Origin: a virus
IMG/VR virus record: IMGVR_UViG_3300000101_000183
Coordinates: 1-22,873 of that record
Strand: one strand, 5' to 3'
DNA: 22,873 nucleotides
Part shown: in pieces, positions 12,878-21,764 of the stretch
Layout: every line of letters starts with the position of its first letter
Position numbering within the stretch: position 1 is the first letter of the stretch
The notes under the pieces: model-generated
What the model saw: only the letters and a program-made list of their open reading frames with translations
Told to the model about the DNA's origin: nothing
The model's database searches: none
Translations under genes and position numbers: made by a program

Positions 12878-13276
12878 ATGAGTTGGTTAAGTAGATTACT
12901 AGGAGGCGGAACCAAAGGTATTGGGGAATTAGCTAAAGATATTAGAGAAGCAATTAAAGGAAAAGAGCTTGATCCTAATAAAAAGTTAGAAATGGCCGGT
13001 AAATTGGCTGAAGTTCAAACAAAAATAAACGAAGCTGAAGCAACGCACAGAACTGTATTTGTTGCAGGCTGGAGACCTTTTATAGGCTGGGTATGTGGAT
13101 TAGGTTTATTGTACGCTGTATTTATAGAGCCTTTATTAAGGTTTGTTTTTACAGTAAAAGGATGGACAATTGAGTTTCCGAAAATAGACACGACTGTTAC
13201 TATGCAGGTACTATTTGGGATGTTGGGATTAGTAGGGGCGAGATCTTACGAAAAAAAGAATAAATTAACAAAGTAA
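12878..13276 (+). CDS. Holin of the 3TM superfamily
   Basis: 132 residues. An amphipathic N-terminus (MSWLSRLLGGGTKGIGELAK) and a charged helix (about 30-58) lead into VFVAGWRPFIGWVCGLGLLY then AVFIEPLLRFVF (about 60-91), one or two membrane passes. Another segment follows at 108-124 (TMQVLFGMLGLVGARSY) with a basic tail. The GWRPFIGW and LGLVGARSYEK signatures are those of GTA_holin_3TM (PF11351, from memory). It would make the inner-membrane holes that let the M15 endolysin out. It is separated from the peptidase by the basic-protein cluster, which is unusual for a lysis cassette. Confidence 0.88.
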   Translation: MSWLSRLLGGGTKGIGELAKDIREAIKGKELDPNKKLEMAGKLAEVQTKINEAEATHRTVFVAGWRPFIGWVCGLGLLYAVFIEPLLRFVFTVKGWTIEFPKIDTTVTMQVLFGMLGLVGARSYEKKNKLTK

Positions 13277-13336
13277 AACTAAATTACTTGAATTTTAGGT
13301 AATTATAAACAAATAACAATTAAATTAAATTAAATT
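13277..13336 (+). promoter_or_regulatory. Intergenic leader with weak hairpin
   Basis: 60-base gap after the holin. It contains an imperfect hairpin AATTAC (13282-13287) / GTAATT (13299-13304) and a three-fold AAATT tandem repeat directly before the next ATG. It may end or restart a transcript segment. No recognised promoter is visible. Confidence 0.3.
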
Positions 13337-13582
13337 ATGCCAAAAATTAAAAAAGAAGAGTTAGAAGCAATTGTAACTAAACAAAACGAAGTATCTAGTA
13401 TTATGAACAATATAGGTATACTTGAAGCTAAAAAGCACGAGTTCCTACATTCATTTGCTAAAGTAAACGGAGAGTTAGAGGATATTAAAAAAGACCTAGA
13501 AGAAACCTATGGGCAAATAAATATCGATTTAGCAACTGGAGAGTATACTGAGGTTGAAAAAGAAGATGAGCAAGATAATTAG
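13337..13582 (+). CDS. Hypothetical coiled-coil protein, 81 aa
   Basis: 81 residues, nearly all helical with heptad-like spacing (KEELEAIVTKQNEVSSIMNN, then EAKKHEFLHSFAKVNGELED, then IKKDLEETYGQINIDLATGE). It ends in an acidic tail (YTEVEKEDEQDN). Small coiled-coil proteins ending in YGxxNIDLxTGEY are familiar next to terminase genes in marine phages, from memory. No enzyme motif is present. A structural or assembly-linked role is plausible. The 3' end overlaps the start of the next gene in another frame by 17 bases. Confidence 0.8.
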   Translation: MPKIKKEELEAIVTKQNEVSSIMNNIGILEAKKHEFLHSFAKVNGELEDIKKDLEETYGQINIDLATGEYTEVEKEDEQDN

Positions 13583-13793
13583 AAAGATAAGTATCGGTTC
13601 AGATTATAAAAATGACGCCATGCACTACGCTGTTAATCAGTCAGTGTATGGTGGTCATATTATAAAAGATATACTACACGATCCAAGTGACAATTCTTAT
13701 AGCATTTATATTAAAAAAAACAACGAGGTATTAGTTTGGAAGAAATTTAATTCCAACATGGCTATCTCTGTTGAATACGATTTAGAATACTAA
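13566..13793 (+). CDS. Hypothetical 75-aa protein
   Basis: 75 residues from ATG at 13566. A TTG at 13554 in the same frame would add four lysine-rich residues and is less likely. The sequence MSKIIRKISIGSDYKNDAMH, then YAVNQSVYGGHIIKDILHDP, then a beta hairpin (NSYSIYIKKNNEVLVWKKFN) looks like a compact alpha/beta fold. No family is recognised. It overlaps the preceding gene by 17 bases and shares a TAATG with the next, so it is coupled on both sides in the run leading to the terminase. Confidence 0.75.
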   Translation: MSKIIRKISIGSDYKNDAMHYAVNQSVYGGHIIKDILHDPSDNSYSIYIKKNNEVLVWKKFNSNMAISVEYDLEY

Positions 13794-14398
13794 TGAATAG
13801 TTTAGGACAGTTTATTATAAAACCACTAAACAATCGATACAACAATAAAGTAAAGGTAGGTGATAAAGATCTTATTACTAATACCAAAGTGGAAGATTGG
13901 AGATCCGTAAGCAAGGAAGCTATTGTGGTTTCAACACCCTCTGCGTTAGTAACAGATATAAAGCCAGGTGATAAAGTGATAGTGCATCACAATATATTTA
14001 GAAGATGGTATGACGTTAGAGGGACAGAAAGGAATAGTTCAACATTTTTTAAAGACAATATGTATTTTGCTAACCCCGACCAAATATATATGTATCAAAA
14101 AAACGGGGAATGGTATACTCATATGCACTACTGCTTCGTTACACCTGTAATTGAAACAGACGTTTTAAAGAGTCAAAAAGAAAAAGAACTTGTTGGTATA
14201 TTAAAATACAGCAACGAGTCTTTAAAAGCGCTTAAAATTAACCCAGGAGACTTAATTGGGTTTAAACCTAACTCAGAGTTTGAGTTTGTATTTGATAACA
14301 AGCGTTTGTATTGTATGAAATCTAATGATATTGTAATTAAGTATGAAAATAAAGGAGACGAAAAAGAATATAATCCTAGCTGGGCAGATAGCCGTTGA
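13793..14398 (+). CDS. Tandem Cpn10-like protein, candidate second cochaperonin
   Basis: 201 residues that look like two GroES-like barrels in a row. The first spans about 4-115: strand GQFIIKPLNN, a loop with KVGDKDLITNTKVEDW in the mobile-loop position, then EAIVVSTPSALVTDIKPGDK then VIVHHN and a QIYMY strand. The second is about 116-185. Its end, KINPGDLIGFKPNSEFEFVF then DNKRLYCMKSNDIVIKY, aligns without gaps over 37 residues with the end of the 86-aa GroES-like protein at 9865-10125, with 13 identities. The second barrel seems to have a shortened, non-hydrophobic loop. This is fold-level inference from inspection. It could be a specialised cochaperonin or a structural protein reusing the fold. 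Its end overlaps the next gene by 56 bases. Confidence 0.7.
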   Translation: MNSLGQFIIKPLNNRYNNKVKVGDKDLITNTKVEDWRSVSKEAIVVSTPSALVTDIKPGDKVIVHHNIFRRWYDVRGTERNSSTFFKDNMYFANPDQIYMYQKNGEWYTHMHYCFVTPVIETDVLKSQKEKELVGILKYSNESLKALKINPGDLIGFKPNSEFEFVFDNKRLYCMKSNDIVIKYENKGDEKEYNPSWADSR

Positions 14399-14618
14399 AG
14401 AATTAATAAAGGTAGCTCGAGAAGCTATTGTGGATTCTGATGAAGATATATCTGCGGATAGATTAAAAAACGCTGCAGCTACAAAAAAGCTAGCTATTTT
14501 CGATGCCTTCGAAATACTTAATAGAATTGAAGAAGAAGCAAAGCTTTTAGAAGAAAAACCTAAGGAAGTTAAACAAGAAAAATCTTTTAAAGGTTTTGCT
14601 GAAGGTAGATCTAAGTAA
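14343..14618 (+). CDS. Candidate small terminase subunit
   Basis: 91 residues, almost entirely helical and charged: QIAVEELIKVAREAIVDSDE, then DISADRLKNAAATKKLAIFD, then AFEILNRIEEEAKLLEEKPK. It lies just upstream of the large terminase, where the DNA-recognition subunit (TerS) is expected, and its helical build suits a TerS oligomerisation core. No clear helix-turn-helix is visible at the N-terminus, so the assignment rests mainly on position. The start is inside the preceding gene (56-base overlap), and the stop shares a TAATG with the next micro-gene. Confidence 0.6.
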   Translation: MKIKETKKNIILAGQIAVEELIKVAREAIVDSDEDISADRLKNAAATKKLAIFDAFEILNRIEEEAKLLEEKPKEVKQEKSFKGFAEGRSK

Positions 14619-14728
14619 TGTATAAGCAAACATTGTATAGCATAGAGGATTCTTATGTTAAGCCTCAAGTTATAAAGCGAATGAATCGCTATAAGAAGTG
14701 GGAATATGGTTATAATGCAGGAGCATGA
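14618..14728 (+). CDS. Hypothetical 36-aa protein overlapping the TerL start
   Basis: 36 residues: MYKQTLYSIEDSYVKPQVIK, then RMNRYKKWEYGYNAGA. Its ATG overlaps the preceding TAA (TAATG) and its TGA lies 23 bases inside the terminase ORF. The tight TAATG coupling and a Y/K-rich, protein-like composition support a real gene, though it is short. No family is recognised. Confidence 0.55.
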   Translation: MYKQTLYSIEDSYVKPQVIKRMNRYKKWEYGYNAGA

Positions 14729-16844
14729 CCTTGTGGTTATTAGCAAAACTGGAAAAATTGGAAAGATATATACTATCCAAAATCTTAAAATCGCTCTACC
14801 AGAAGAACCAAAAGATATCCAAAAGCGTTCAGTTAAAAAAGAAGAACAGTTTTGGAGCAGGTTGGAATACCCTAAAGAACTATCTAAAATAAAGAGTGTT
14901 TTTGATTGGGAAAAATATCCTATTGATTTTAAAGAAAAGTGGTACGAATATATAGATAAAGAATTTGAAAAAAGGGAAAAAGGTTTTTGGTTTTATAATA
15001 ATGGCAATCCAACTTATATTACTGGCACTCATTATATGTACTTGCAGTGGTCCAAGATTGATGTTGGGGCAGCAGATTATAGGGAATCAAACAGACTATT
15101 CTTCATATTCTGGGAAGCTTGTAAAGCAGACAAGAGGTGTTATGGAATGTCGTATCTCAAGAATAGACGTTCAGGATTTTCATTCATGGCGTCTGGGGAG
15201 ACAGTTAATATGGCCACAATATCAACGGATTCACGGTTTGGGATATTGTCCAAATCTGGTGCCGACGCAAAGAAAATGTTCACAGATAAAGTTGTACCCA
15301 TTTCCAGCAATTACCCCTTTTTCTTCAAACCAATACAAGATGGAATGGACCGGCCAAAAACGGAACTCGCCTATAGGGTACCCGCGTCAAGGCTCACCAG
15401 ACGTAAACTTAATGAAGGTGAAACCGAAAACGAACTAGAAGGACTAGATACAACTATTGACTGGAAGAACACGGGAGACAACTCCTATGATGGTGAAAAA
15501 TTAAAACTATTAGTACACGATGAGAGTGGAAAATGGGAAAGACCAGATAATATATTAAATAACTGGCGGGTTACAAAGACTTGTTTAAGACTAGGTAGTA
15601 AGATCGTTGGTAAATGCATGATGGGTTCAACCTCTAATGCTTTAGAAAAAGGTGGTGGGAACTTTAAAAAACTTTATTATGCCTCAGATGTCACGAACAG
15701 AAACCGCAATGGACAAACTAGCTCAGGATTATATTCTTTGTTCATACCTATGGAATGGAACTACGAAGGATTCATTGATGCTTATGGATTACCTGTATTC
15801 GATAACCCGGAAAAAGAAGTCAAAGATCCTAACGGGGATTTAATAACTCATGGAGTTATAGAACATTGGGAAAATGAAGTTGAAGGATTAAAAGACGATC
15901 AAGACGGTTTAAACGAATATTATCGTCAGTTTCCAAGAACAGAGAAACACGCGTTTAGAGATGAAGCAAAAGAGTCTATATTCAATCTTACTAAGATATA
16001 CGAACAAGTAGATTATAATGAAGACTTAAAAAATACAGCTGTAGTTACTACAGGTAGTTTTGCTTGGGAAAACGGAATGCAAGATACAAGGGTTGTATTT
16101 TACCCTAATAAAGACGGTAGATTCAGAATATCTTGGGTTCCTCCGAATAATCTCCAAAACCAGGTGATAATAAAGAATGGGATTAAATATCCAGGAAATG
16201 AGCATATGGGAGCCTTTGGATGTGATAGCTACGATATATCGGGGACTGTAGATAAAAGAGGTTCTAACGGAGCTTTACACGGATTAACTAAGTTTAGTAT
16301 GGAAGATGCTCCTCCAAATTGTTTTTTCCTTGAATACATAGCTAGACCACAAACAGCTGAAATGTTTTTTGAAGATGTACTTATGGCCTGCGTATTTTAT
16401 GGTATGCCTATATTAGCGGAAAACAATAAACCTAGATTGTTGTATCATTTCAAACGAAGAGGATACAGAGGGTACAGTATGAATAGACCAGATAAGGTTT
16501 GGAATAAGTTATCTGTAACTGAAAGAGAAATTGGTGGTATACCAAACTCAAGTGAAGATATAAAACAAGCTCACGCAGCTGCAATTGAATCATATGTAGA
16601 AACACACGTTGGATTTTTAGGTGAAGGATACGGTAATATGTATATGCAAAGAACCTTAGAAGATTGGGCGAAATTTAATATAAATAACAGAACAAAGCAT
16701 GATGCTTCTATAAGTTCTGGCTTAGCTATTATGGCTTGCAATAAAAATAGATATACGCCAGTCGCTGTTAGACAAAAAAGCAAAATATCTTTACCTTTTA
16801 AAAGATACGACAATAACGGATCCATTTCGAAAATAATAAAATAA
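14706..16844 (+). CDS. terL: Terminase large subunit (packaging ATPase and nuclease)
   Basis: 712 residues. ATPase: a deviant Walker A at about 151-165 (LKNRRSGFSFMASGE), Walker B at 266-274 (LKLLVHDES, acidic pair Asp272-Glu273), and a coupling motif at about 303-311 (KCMMGSTSN). Nuclease: GAFGCDSYDISGT at 502-514, with Asp507 as the first metal ligand of the RNase-H-like fold. The ATPase-then-nuclease order and spacing fit TerL of tailed phages. An in-frame ATG at 14715 is an equally good start. The protein pumps DNA into the prohead through the portal encoded next (adjacent start, no gap) and cuts the concatemer. Confidence 0.93.
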   Translation: MVIMQEHDLVVISKTGKIGKIYTIQNLKIALPEEPKDIQKRSVKKEEQFWSRLEYPKELSKIKSVFDWEKYPIDFKEKWYEYIDKEFEKREKGFWFYNNGNPTYITGTHYMYLQWSKIDVGAADYRESNRLFFIFWEACKADKRCYGMSYLKNRRSGFSFMASGETVNMATISTDSRFGILSKSGADAKKMFTDKVVPISSNYPFFFKPIQDGMDRPKTELAYRVPASRLTRRKLNEGETENELEGLDTTIDWKNTGDNSYDGEKLKLLVHDESGKWERPDNILNNWRVTKTCLRLGSKIVGKCMMGSTSNALEKGGGNFKKLYYASDVTNRNRNGQTSSGLYSLFIPMEWNYEGFIDAYGLPVFDNPEKEVKDPNGDLITHGVIEHWENEVEGLKDDQDGLNEYYRQFPRTEKHAFRDEAKESIFNLTKIYEQVDYNEDLKNTAVVTTGSFAWENGMQDTRVVFYPNKDGRFRISWVPPNNLQNQVIIKNGIKYPGNEHMGAFGCDSYDISGTVDKRGSNGALHGLTKFSMEDAPPNCFFLEYIARPQTAEMFFEDVLMACVFYGMPILAENNKPRLLYHFKRRGYRGYSMNRPDKVWNKLSVTEREIGGIPNSSEDIKQAHAAAIESYVETHVGFLGEGYGNMYMQRTLEDWAKFNINNRTKHDASISSGLAIMACNKNRYTPVAVRQKSKISLPFKRYDNNGSISKIIK

Positions 16845-19250
16845 ATGATAGAAACTAATTACAATAGCTCGTTTCCTACACAAACTGTTAGTGATGAAGA
16901 AAAAGCTAGCCTAGAATACGGTTTAAAAGTAGGTAGGGCGATTGAGCATGAATGGTTTGGAGGTTCCAGAGCATCAAACAATAGGTTTTCGTCAAACTAC
17001 GGAAGATTTCATCAACTTAGATTGTACGCTAGAGGAGAGCAATCTATTCAAAAATATAAAGACGAGTTGTCTATAAATGGTGATTTATCTTACTTGAATT
17101 TAGATTGGAAACCAGTTCCAGTAATACCTAAGTTTGTAGATATAGTAGTTAACGGTATATCACAGAAAAATTACGATATAAAAGCTTTTGCTCAAGACCC
17201 TGAATCAAACAGGCAAAGAACAGAACACGTATCCGCTATTGTTGCAGATATGAACACTAGAGAGTTTAATGAAAAAATGATGTCTCAGTTAGGTATGGAT
17301 ACTTATAATGTAGAAGATCCTTCTATGTTGCCTGAGAACGAAAATCAATTATCATTATACATGCAGCTTGACTACAAGCAAAATATAGAAATAGCACAAG
17401 AAGAAGTAATTAACACTGTATTAGATACCAATAAATATACTTTAACAAAACGTAGGCTAAACTATGACTTAACAACCATAGGTATTGCGGCTACTAAAAC
17501 AAGCTTTAATAAAGCTGAAGGGATTGTTGTAGATTATGTTGATCCTGCTAATTTAGTTTACTCCTATACAGAGGACCCTAACTTTGGGGATTTATATTAT
17601 GTCGGTGAAGCAAAAGAAGTTGCGCTATCAGAACTTAAAAAGGAATTTCCTGCATTAAGTAATGAGGAAATGAAGGAGATAGAGAAAATGGCTGGGTCTA
17701 GTAATTATCTTAATGGTTATAGCAGTTCAGACGACAGCAAGGTTTCTTTAGTATACTTTGAATATAAAACATATAGAAATCAAGTATTCAAAATAAAAAA
17801 GACAGATCAAGGCTTAGAAAAAGCTATTGAAAAAACGGATGAGTTTAATCCACCTGAAAACGATACATTTAAAAAAGTGTCTAGGACTATAGAGGTTATT
17901 TATTCTGGTGTAAAAGTTTTAGGTTATAACAAAATACTTAAGTGGGAATTAGCAGAGAACATGACAAGACCATTTGCTGATACTACAAAGGTTTCTATGA
18001 ATTACTCTATTTGCGCACCTAGAATGTATAAAGGTAAGATAGAATCTTTAGTAGGTCGTATTACTGGCTTTGCTGATATGATTCAATTAACACATTTGAA
18101 GCTACAGCAAGTAATGTCTAGAATAGTGCCAGATGGTGTATTCTTAGATATGGACGGTTTAGCTGAGGTTGATTTAGGTAATGGAACGTCGTATAACGCA
18201 GCGGAGGCTTTGAATATGTATTTCCAAACCGGTAGTGTTGTAGGTAGATCACTCACACAAGACGGGGATATGAACAGGGGTAAAATACCAGTTCAACAAT
18301 TAACATCTTCATCTGGTCAAGGCAAAATAGCTTCTTTAATTAATACATACCAGTATTACTTACAAATGATTAGAGACGTGACCGGATTGAACGAAGCAAG
18401 AGACGGAAGTAATCCAGATAAAAACGCTTTAGTAGGGTTGCAAAAAATGGCCGCTAATCAATCAAATGTAGCTACGAGACATATATTACAAGGGAGTTTA
18501 TATTTGACTCTTAAAACGTGTGAAAACATATCTTTAAAAGTAGCTGATGTAATAGAGTTCCCTTTAACTAGACAATCAATAGAATCCAGTATATCAATAT
18601 ACAATGCTGAAATACTAAAAGAAATTGTAGATTTAAACTTGCATGACTTTGGGATATTTTTAGAATTAGAGCCAGACGACGAAGAAAAGCAACAGTTAGA
18701 GCAAAACATACAAATCGCATTACAAGCTGGAGGTATTAATTTAGAGGATGCTATTGACATTAGACAAATTAAAAATATAAAGCTAGCAAACGAATCTATT
18801 AAATTCAAAAGAAAGAAAAAAGAGGAAGCTGATAGAGCGGCTAAGCAAGCAAATATACAAGCGCAAGCTCAAGCAAACGCTCAGGCAGCTGAAGCAGCGG
18901 CTATGTCGGAAGTTCAAAAGCAACAAGCATTAGCTCAAACCAAAATACAAATAGAGCAATCAAAATCTCAATTTGATATTCAAAAGTTGCAACAGGAGGC
19001 TGAAATTAAAAAGCAATTAATGGAAGTAGAATTCCAATACAATATGCAATTAGCTCAAGCTCAATACGGAGTAAAAAAAGATAACGAAAAATATAAAGAA
19101 GATCGTAAAGACGATAGAACAAAAATACAAGCAACTCAACAAAGCGAGTTAATTGATCAAAGAAAAAATGATTCTTTACCAAAGAATTTTGAATCAGCCG
19201 GGTTTGACAACCTCGGTGGATTTGGCCTAGAGCAGTTCGAGCCTAGGTGA
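16845..19250 (+). CDS. Portal protein
   Basis: 801 residues, long for a portal but in the range of large podovirus-like ones. The N-terminal 130 residues contain FHQLRLYARGEQSIQKYKDE then LDWKPVPVIPKFVDIVVNGI, a pattern typical of portals of this group. The middle holds the stem and wing region (VSMNYSICAPRMYKGKIESL..). The last 150 residues (about 650-775) are a Q/A/K-rich coiled coil (QANIQAQAQANAQAAEAAAM..) that could form the barrel. It starts directly after the TerL stop and is followed by the scaffold and capsid genes. The dodecameric portal is the DNA entry point and docks the terminase. Confidence 0.9.
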   Translation: MIETNYNSSFPTQTVSDEEKASLEYGLKVGRAIEHEWFGGSRASNNRFSSNYGRFHQLRLYARGEQSIQKYKDELSINGDLSYLNLDWKPVPVIPKFVDIVVNGISQKNYDIKAFAQDPESNRQRTEHVSAIVADMNTREFNEKMMSQLGMDTYNVEDPSMLPENENQLSLYMQLDYKQNIEIAQEEVINTVLDTNKYTLTKRRLNYDLTTIGIAATKTSFNKAEGIVVDYVDPANLVYSYTEDPNFGDLYYVGEAKEVALSELKKEFPALSNEEMKEIEKMAGSSNYLNGYSSSDDSKVSLVYFEYKTYRNQVFKIKKTDQGLEKAIEKTDEFNPPENDTFKKVSRTIEVIYSGVKVLGYNKILKWELAENMTRPFADTTKVSMNYSICAPRMYKGKIESLVGRITGFADMIQLTHLKLQQVMSRIVPDGVFLDMDGLAEVDLGNGTSYNAAEALNMYFQTGSVVGRSLTQDGDMNRGKIPVQQLTSSSGQGKIASLINTYQYYLQMIRDVTGLNEARDGSNPDKNALVGLQKMAANQSNVATRHILQGSLYLTLKTCENISLKVADVIEFPLTRQSIESSISIYNAEILKEIVDLNLHDFGIFLELEPDDEEKQQLEQNIQIALQAGGINLEDAIDIRQIKNIKLANESIKFKRKKKEEADRAAKQANIQAQAQANAQAAEAAAMSEVQKQQALAQTKIQIEQSKSQFDIQKLQQEAEIKKQLMEVEFQYNMQLAQAQYGVKKDNEKYKEDRKDDRTKIQATQQSELIDQRKNDSLPKNFESAGFDNLGGFGLEQFEPR

Positions 19251-19281
19251 TAACTATTTACTAATTTTATAATATCATATC

Positions 19282-20349
19282 ATGTCAGAAACAATTAAAG
19301 TAGATCTTAGAGAAGGTCCAAAAAACGTAGAGGATAACGTTACTAAGGTAAATTTATCTGAAACAAAAACAGAAGAGCAAGAAGTTGTTCAAGAAGTAGA
19401 AGATCCTAAAGTTGAGCTTGAGGAGGTAACTCAAGATAACGAAGAAGAAGTTATTACATTAGGAGAAGTGTCAAATGATTCAACTGAAGAAGAAATTCAA
19501 CAAGTTATTGAATCTACACCTAAAGCAGATTTACCTGAAAACGTAGAAAAGCTAGTTGACTTCATGAAAGAAACTGGAGGAACTGTACAAGACTATGTTA
19601 GGTTAAACGCAGATTACAGTAATGTTAACGCGGATACATTGCTAACAGAATATTACAAACAAACAAAGTCACATTTAGATGCTGCTGAAATTGATTTCTT
19701 AATGGAAGACAGTTTTGAATTTGACGAAGAAATAGATGAGGAGCGAGACATCCGCAAAAAGAAACTCGCAAAAAAAGAAGAGGTTGCAAAAGCAAAAAAG
19801 TTTTTAGAAGGTCTGAAAGACAAATATTACTCGGAGATCAAGTTGAGACCAGGTATGTCACCAGAACAAAAAGAAGCTTCGGAGTTTTTTAACCGATACA
19901 ATGAGAATCAGAAAATAGCTGAGCAACAGCACTCTGCATTTAAAGAGAGTACTAAACAAATGTTTAACCAAGATTTCAAAGGTTTTGATTTCAAATTAGG
20001 TGAAAAAACATTTAGATATGGTATTCAAAATGTAAGTAAAGTTGCAGAAAACCAATCAAACATTAATAACCTTATTGGGAAGTTCCTAAATGACAAAGGT
20101 GAAGTAACGGATACGAAAGGTTATCACAAAGCTATTTATGCTGCTGAAAATGTAGATACTATTGCAAAACACTTTTATGAGCAAGGCAAGGCCGATGCAG
20201 TAAAGGATGTTGTAGCAAGTTCTAAAAACACTAGTGCAGAAGCGAGGTCGACGGCGCCTTCTGAAGTTACTGTTGGTGGATTTAAAGTACGAGCAATAAG
20301 TGGTGTTGATTCTTCAAAACTAAAGATTAAAAAAACATTTAACAATTAA
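19282..20349 (+). CDS. Candidate scaffolding protein
   Basis: 355 residues between portal and capsid. The first 90 are very acidic and probably disordered (SETKTEEQEVVQEVEDPKVE..). A helical centre follows (DAAEIDFLMEDSFEFDEEID, then KKKLAKKEEVAKAKKFLEGL), and then a basic C-terminus (VGGFKVRAISGVDSSKLKIK). An acidic head, helical body and basic tail placed just before the capsid gene are what one expects of a scaffold. Its basic tail would bind the capsid shell. No protease domain is visible, so it is probably not a fused maturation protease. Confidence 0.8.
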   Translation: MSETIKVDLREGPKNVEDNVTKVNLSETKTEEQEVVQEVEDPKVELEEVTQDNEEEVITLGEVSNDSTEEEIQQVIESTPKADLPENVEKLVDFMKETGGTVQDYVRLNADYSNVNADTLLTEYYKQTKSHLDAAEIDFLMEDSFEFDEEIDEERDIRKKKLAKKEEVAKAKKFLEGLKDKYYSEIKLRPGMSPEQKEASEFFNRYNENQKIAEQQHSAFKESTKQMFNQDFKGFDFKLGEKTFRYGIQNVSKVAENQSNINNLIGKFLNDKGEVTDTKGYHKAIYAAENVDTIAKHFYEQGKADAVKDVVASSKNTSAEARSTAPSEVTVGGFKVRAISGVDSSKLKIKKTFNN

Positions 20350-20367
20350 CATTAAAAACATTTTATT

Positions 20368-21741
20368 ATGGCATTAACAGGTGGATCAGGCTTAACGCCT
20401 TTCGCAAAAAAATCGGTATTATCAACAAACTATATCGACTTTACAAGTGCTGACGCAAACAGTGCAAACTGGGCTCAGCAATACATTCCAGAAGTATACG
20501 AAGCAGAAGTTGAAAGATACGGAAATCGTACTATTGGAGGATTTTTAAAAATGGTAGGAGCTGAAATTCCTATGACTTCTGATCAAGTAGTATGGTCGGA
20601 GCAAAACAGATTACACGTTTCTTACGAAGATTTAAGTCTTTCTGCTGCAGGAGCATTAAGTTCATTACCGGCTAATAACGTTATAGCTGTTGGACAAACT
20701 ATTTTAGTTATCAAGGCTGACGGAAGTGCATCTGCAAAAGCTTATGTATCTGCAATCACGAATGGAACTACTGTAGCTATTAAAGGTTACTCTAAAAGTG
20801 TATCTGAAATTCACGCTTTAGTTGGAGCAACTGGAGTAAAGGTATTTGTTTATGGATCTGAATACAAAAAAGGAACTGATACTACTGCTGTATCTGTAGA
20901 GCCTTCTTTCACTCAGTTTTCTAACAAACCAATTATTATTAAAGATAAGTATGAAGTAAGTGGATCTGACGCATCTCAAATTGGATGGGTAGAAGTAACC
21001 ACTGAAGGAGGAGACTCTGGATACTTATGGTACTTAAAAGGTGAAGGAGAAACTCGTTTACGTTTTGAAGACTATTTAGAAATGGCTGTAATTGAAGGAG
21101 AGAAGAAATCAGGTAACGGAGATGTTCCAACTGGAATTGAAGGTACTGAAGGTTTATTCGCTGCTGTATCAGGTAGAGGACAAGTTGACAACGCGTTTGC
21201 TGGATCATTAACTGACTTTGACAACATTCTTAAAGGATTAGATAAAGAAGGATCTATTGAAGAAAACATGTTATTCTTGAACAGAACTACTGCTTTAGCT
21301 TTTGACGATATGCTAGGAGCTATAAATGCTAATTACGACGGAGGTACTTCTTTTGGAGTATTCAACAACTCTGAGCAAATGGCATTAAACTTAGGTTTCT
21401 CTGGATTCAGAAGAGGTTCTTACGACTTCTACAAAACTGACTGGAAATACTTAAACGATGCTTCTACAAGAGGAATTGCTGCTGACGCTTCTGTTAACGG
21501 TATTCTTGTACCTGCTGGAACTTCAACTGTATATGACCAATCACTTGGACAAAATATCAGACGTCCATTCTTACACGTTCGTTATAGAGCTTCTGAAGCT
21601 GACGACAGAAGAATGAAGTCTTGGTTAACTGGATCAGTTGGTGGAGCTGCTACATCTTCTTTGGATGCAATGGAAGTTCACTTCTTATCTGAAAGATGTT
21701 TATGTGTACAAGGTGCTAACAACTTTGTATTATTCACATAA
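20368..21741 (+). CDS. Major capsid protein
   Basis: 457 residues following the scaffold candidate. The sequence has an N-terminal arm (ALTGGSGLTPFAKKSVLSTN), then IPEVYEAEVERYGNRTIGGF then LKMVGAEIPMTSDQVVWSEQ. The C-terminus (RPFLHVRYRASEADDRRMKS, WLTGSVGGAATSSLDAMEVH, then FLSERCLCVQGANNFVLF) is a strongly conserved ending I remember from capsid proteins of marine Bacteroidota and crAss-like phages. An HK97 fold is inferred from the role, not shown directly. More codons end in C than in neighbouring genes (GAC, TTC, AAC), as is usual for the most abundant phage protein. A strong hairpin follows the gene. Confidence 0.92.
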   Translation: MALTGGSGLTPFAKKSVLSTNYIDFTSADANSANWAQQYIPEVYEAEVERYGNRTIGGFLKMVGAEIPMTSDQVVWSEQNRLHVSYEDLSLSAAGALSSLPANNVIAVGQTILVIKADGSASAKAYVSAITNGTTVAIKGYSKSVSEIHALVGATGVKVFVYGSEYKKGTDTTAVSVEPSFTQFSNKPIIIKDKYEVSGSDASQIGWVEVTTEGGDSGYLWYLKGEGETRLRFEDYLEMAVIEGEKKSGNGDVPTGIEGTEGLFAAVSGRGQVDNAFAGSLTDFDNILKGLDKEGSIEENMLFLNRTTALAFDDMLGAINANYDGGTSFGVFNNSEQMALNLGFSGFRRGSYDFYKTDWKYLNDASTRGIAADASVNGILVPAGTSTVYDQSLGQNIRRPFLHVRYRASEADDRRMKSWLTGSVGGAATSSLDAMEVHFLSERCLCVQGANNFVLFT

Positions 21742-21764
21742 TCAAGAGTATATTATTGTAATTT

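Noticed and set aside
14273-14746. 157-codon reverse ORF across the small-terminase region
   Set aside because: Antisense to four tightly coupled forward genes, with no leader or promoter. The composition reflects the complement of K/E-rich coding sequence.
14965-15438. 157-codon forward ORF inside the terminase gene
   Set aside because: It overlaps the ATPase domain of TerL in another frame, and the Walker A-like motif region is clearly in the TerL frame.
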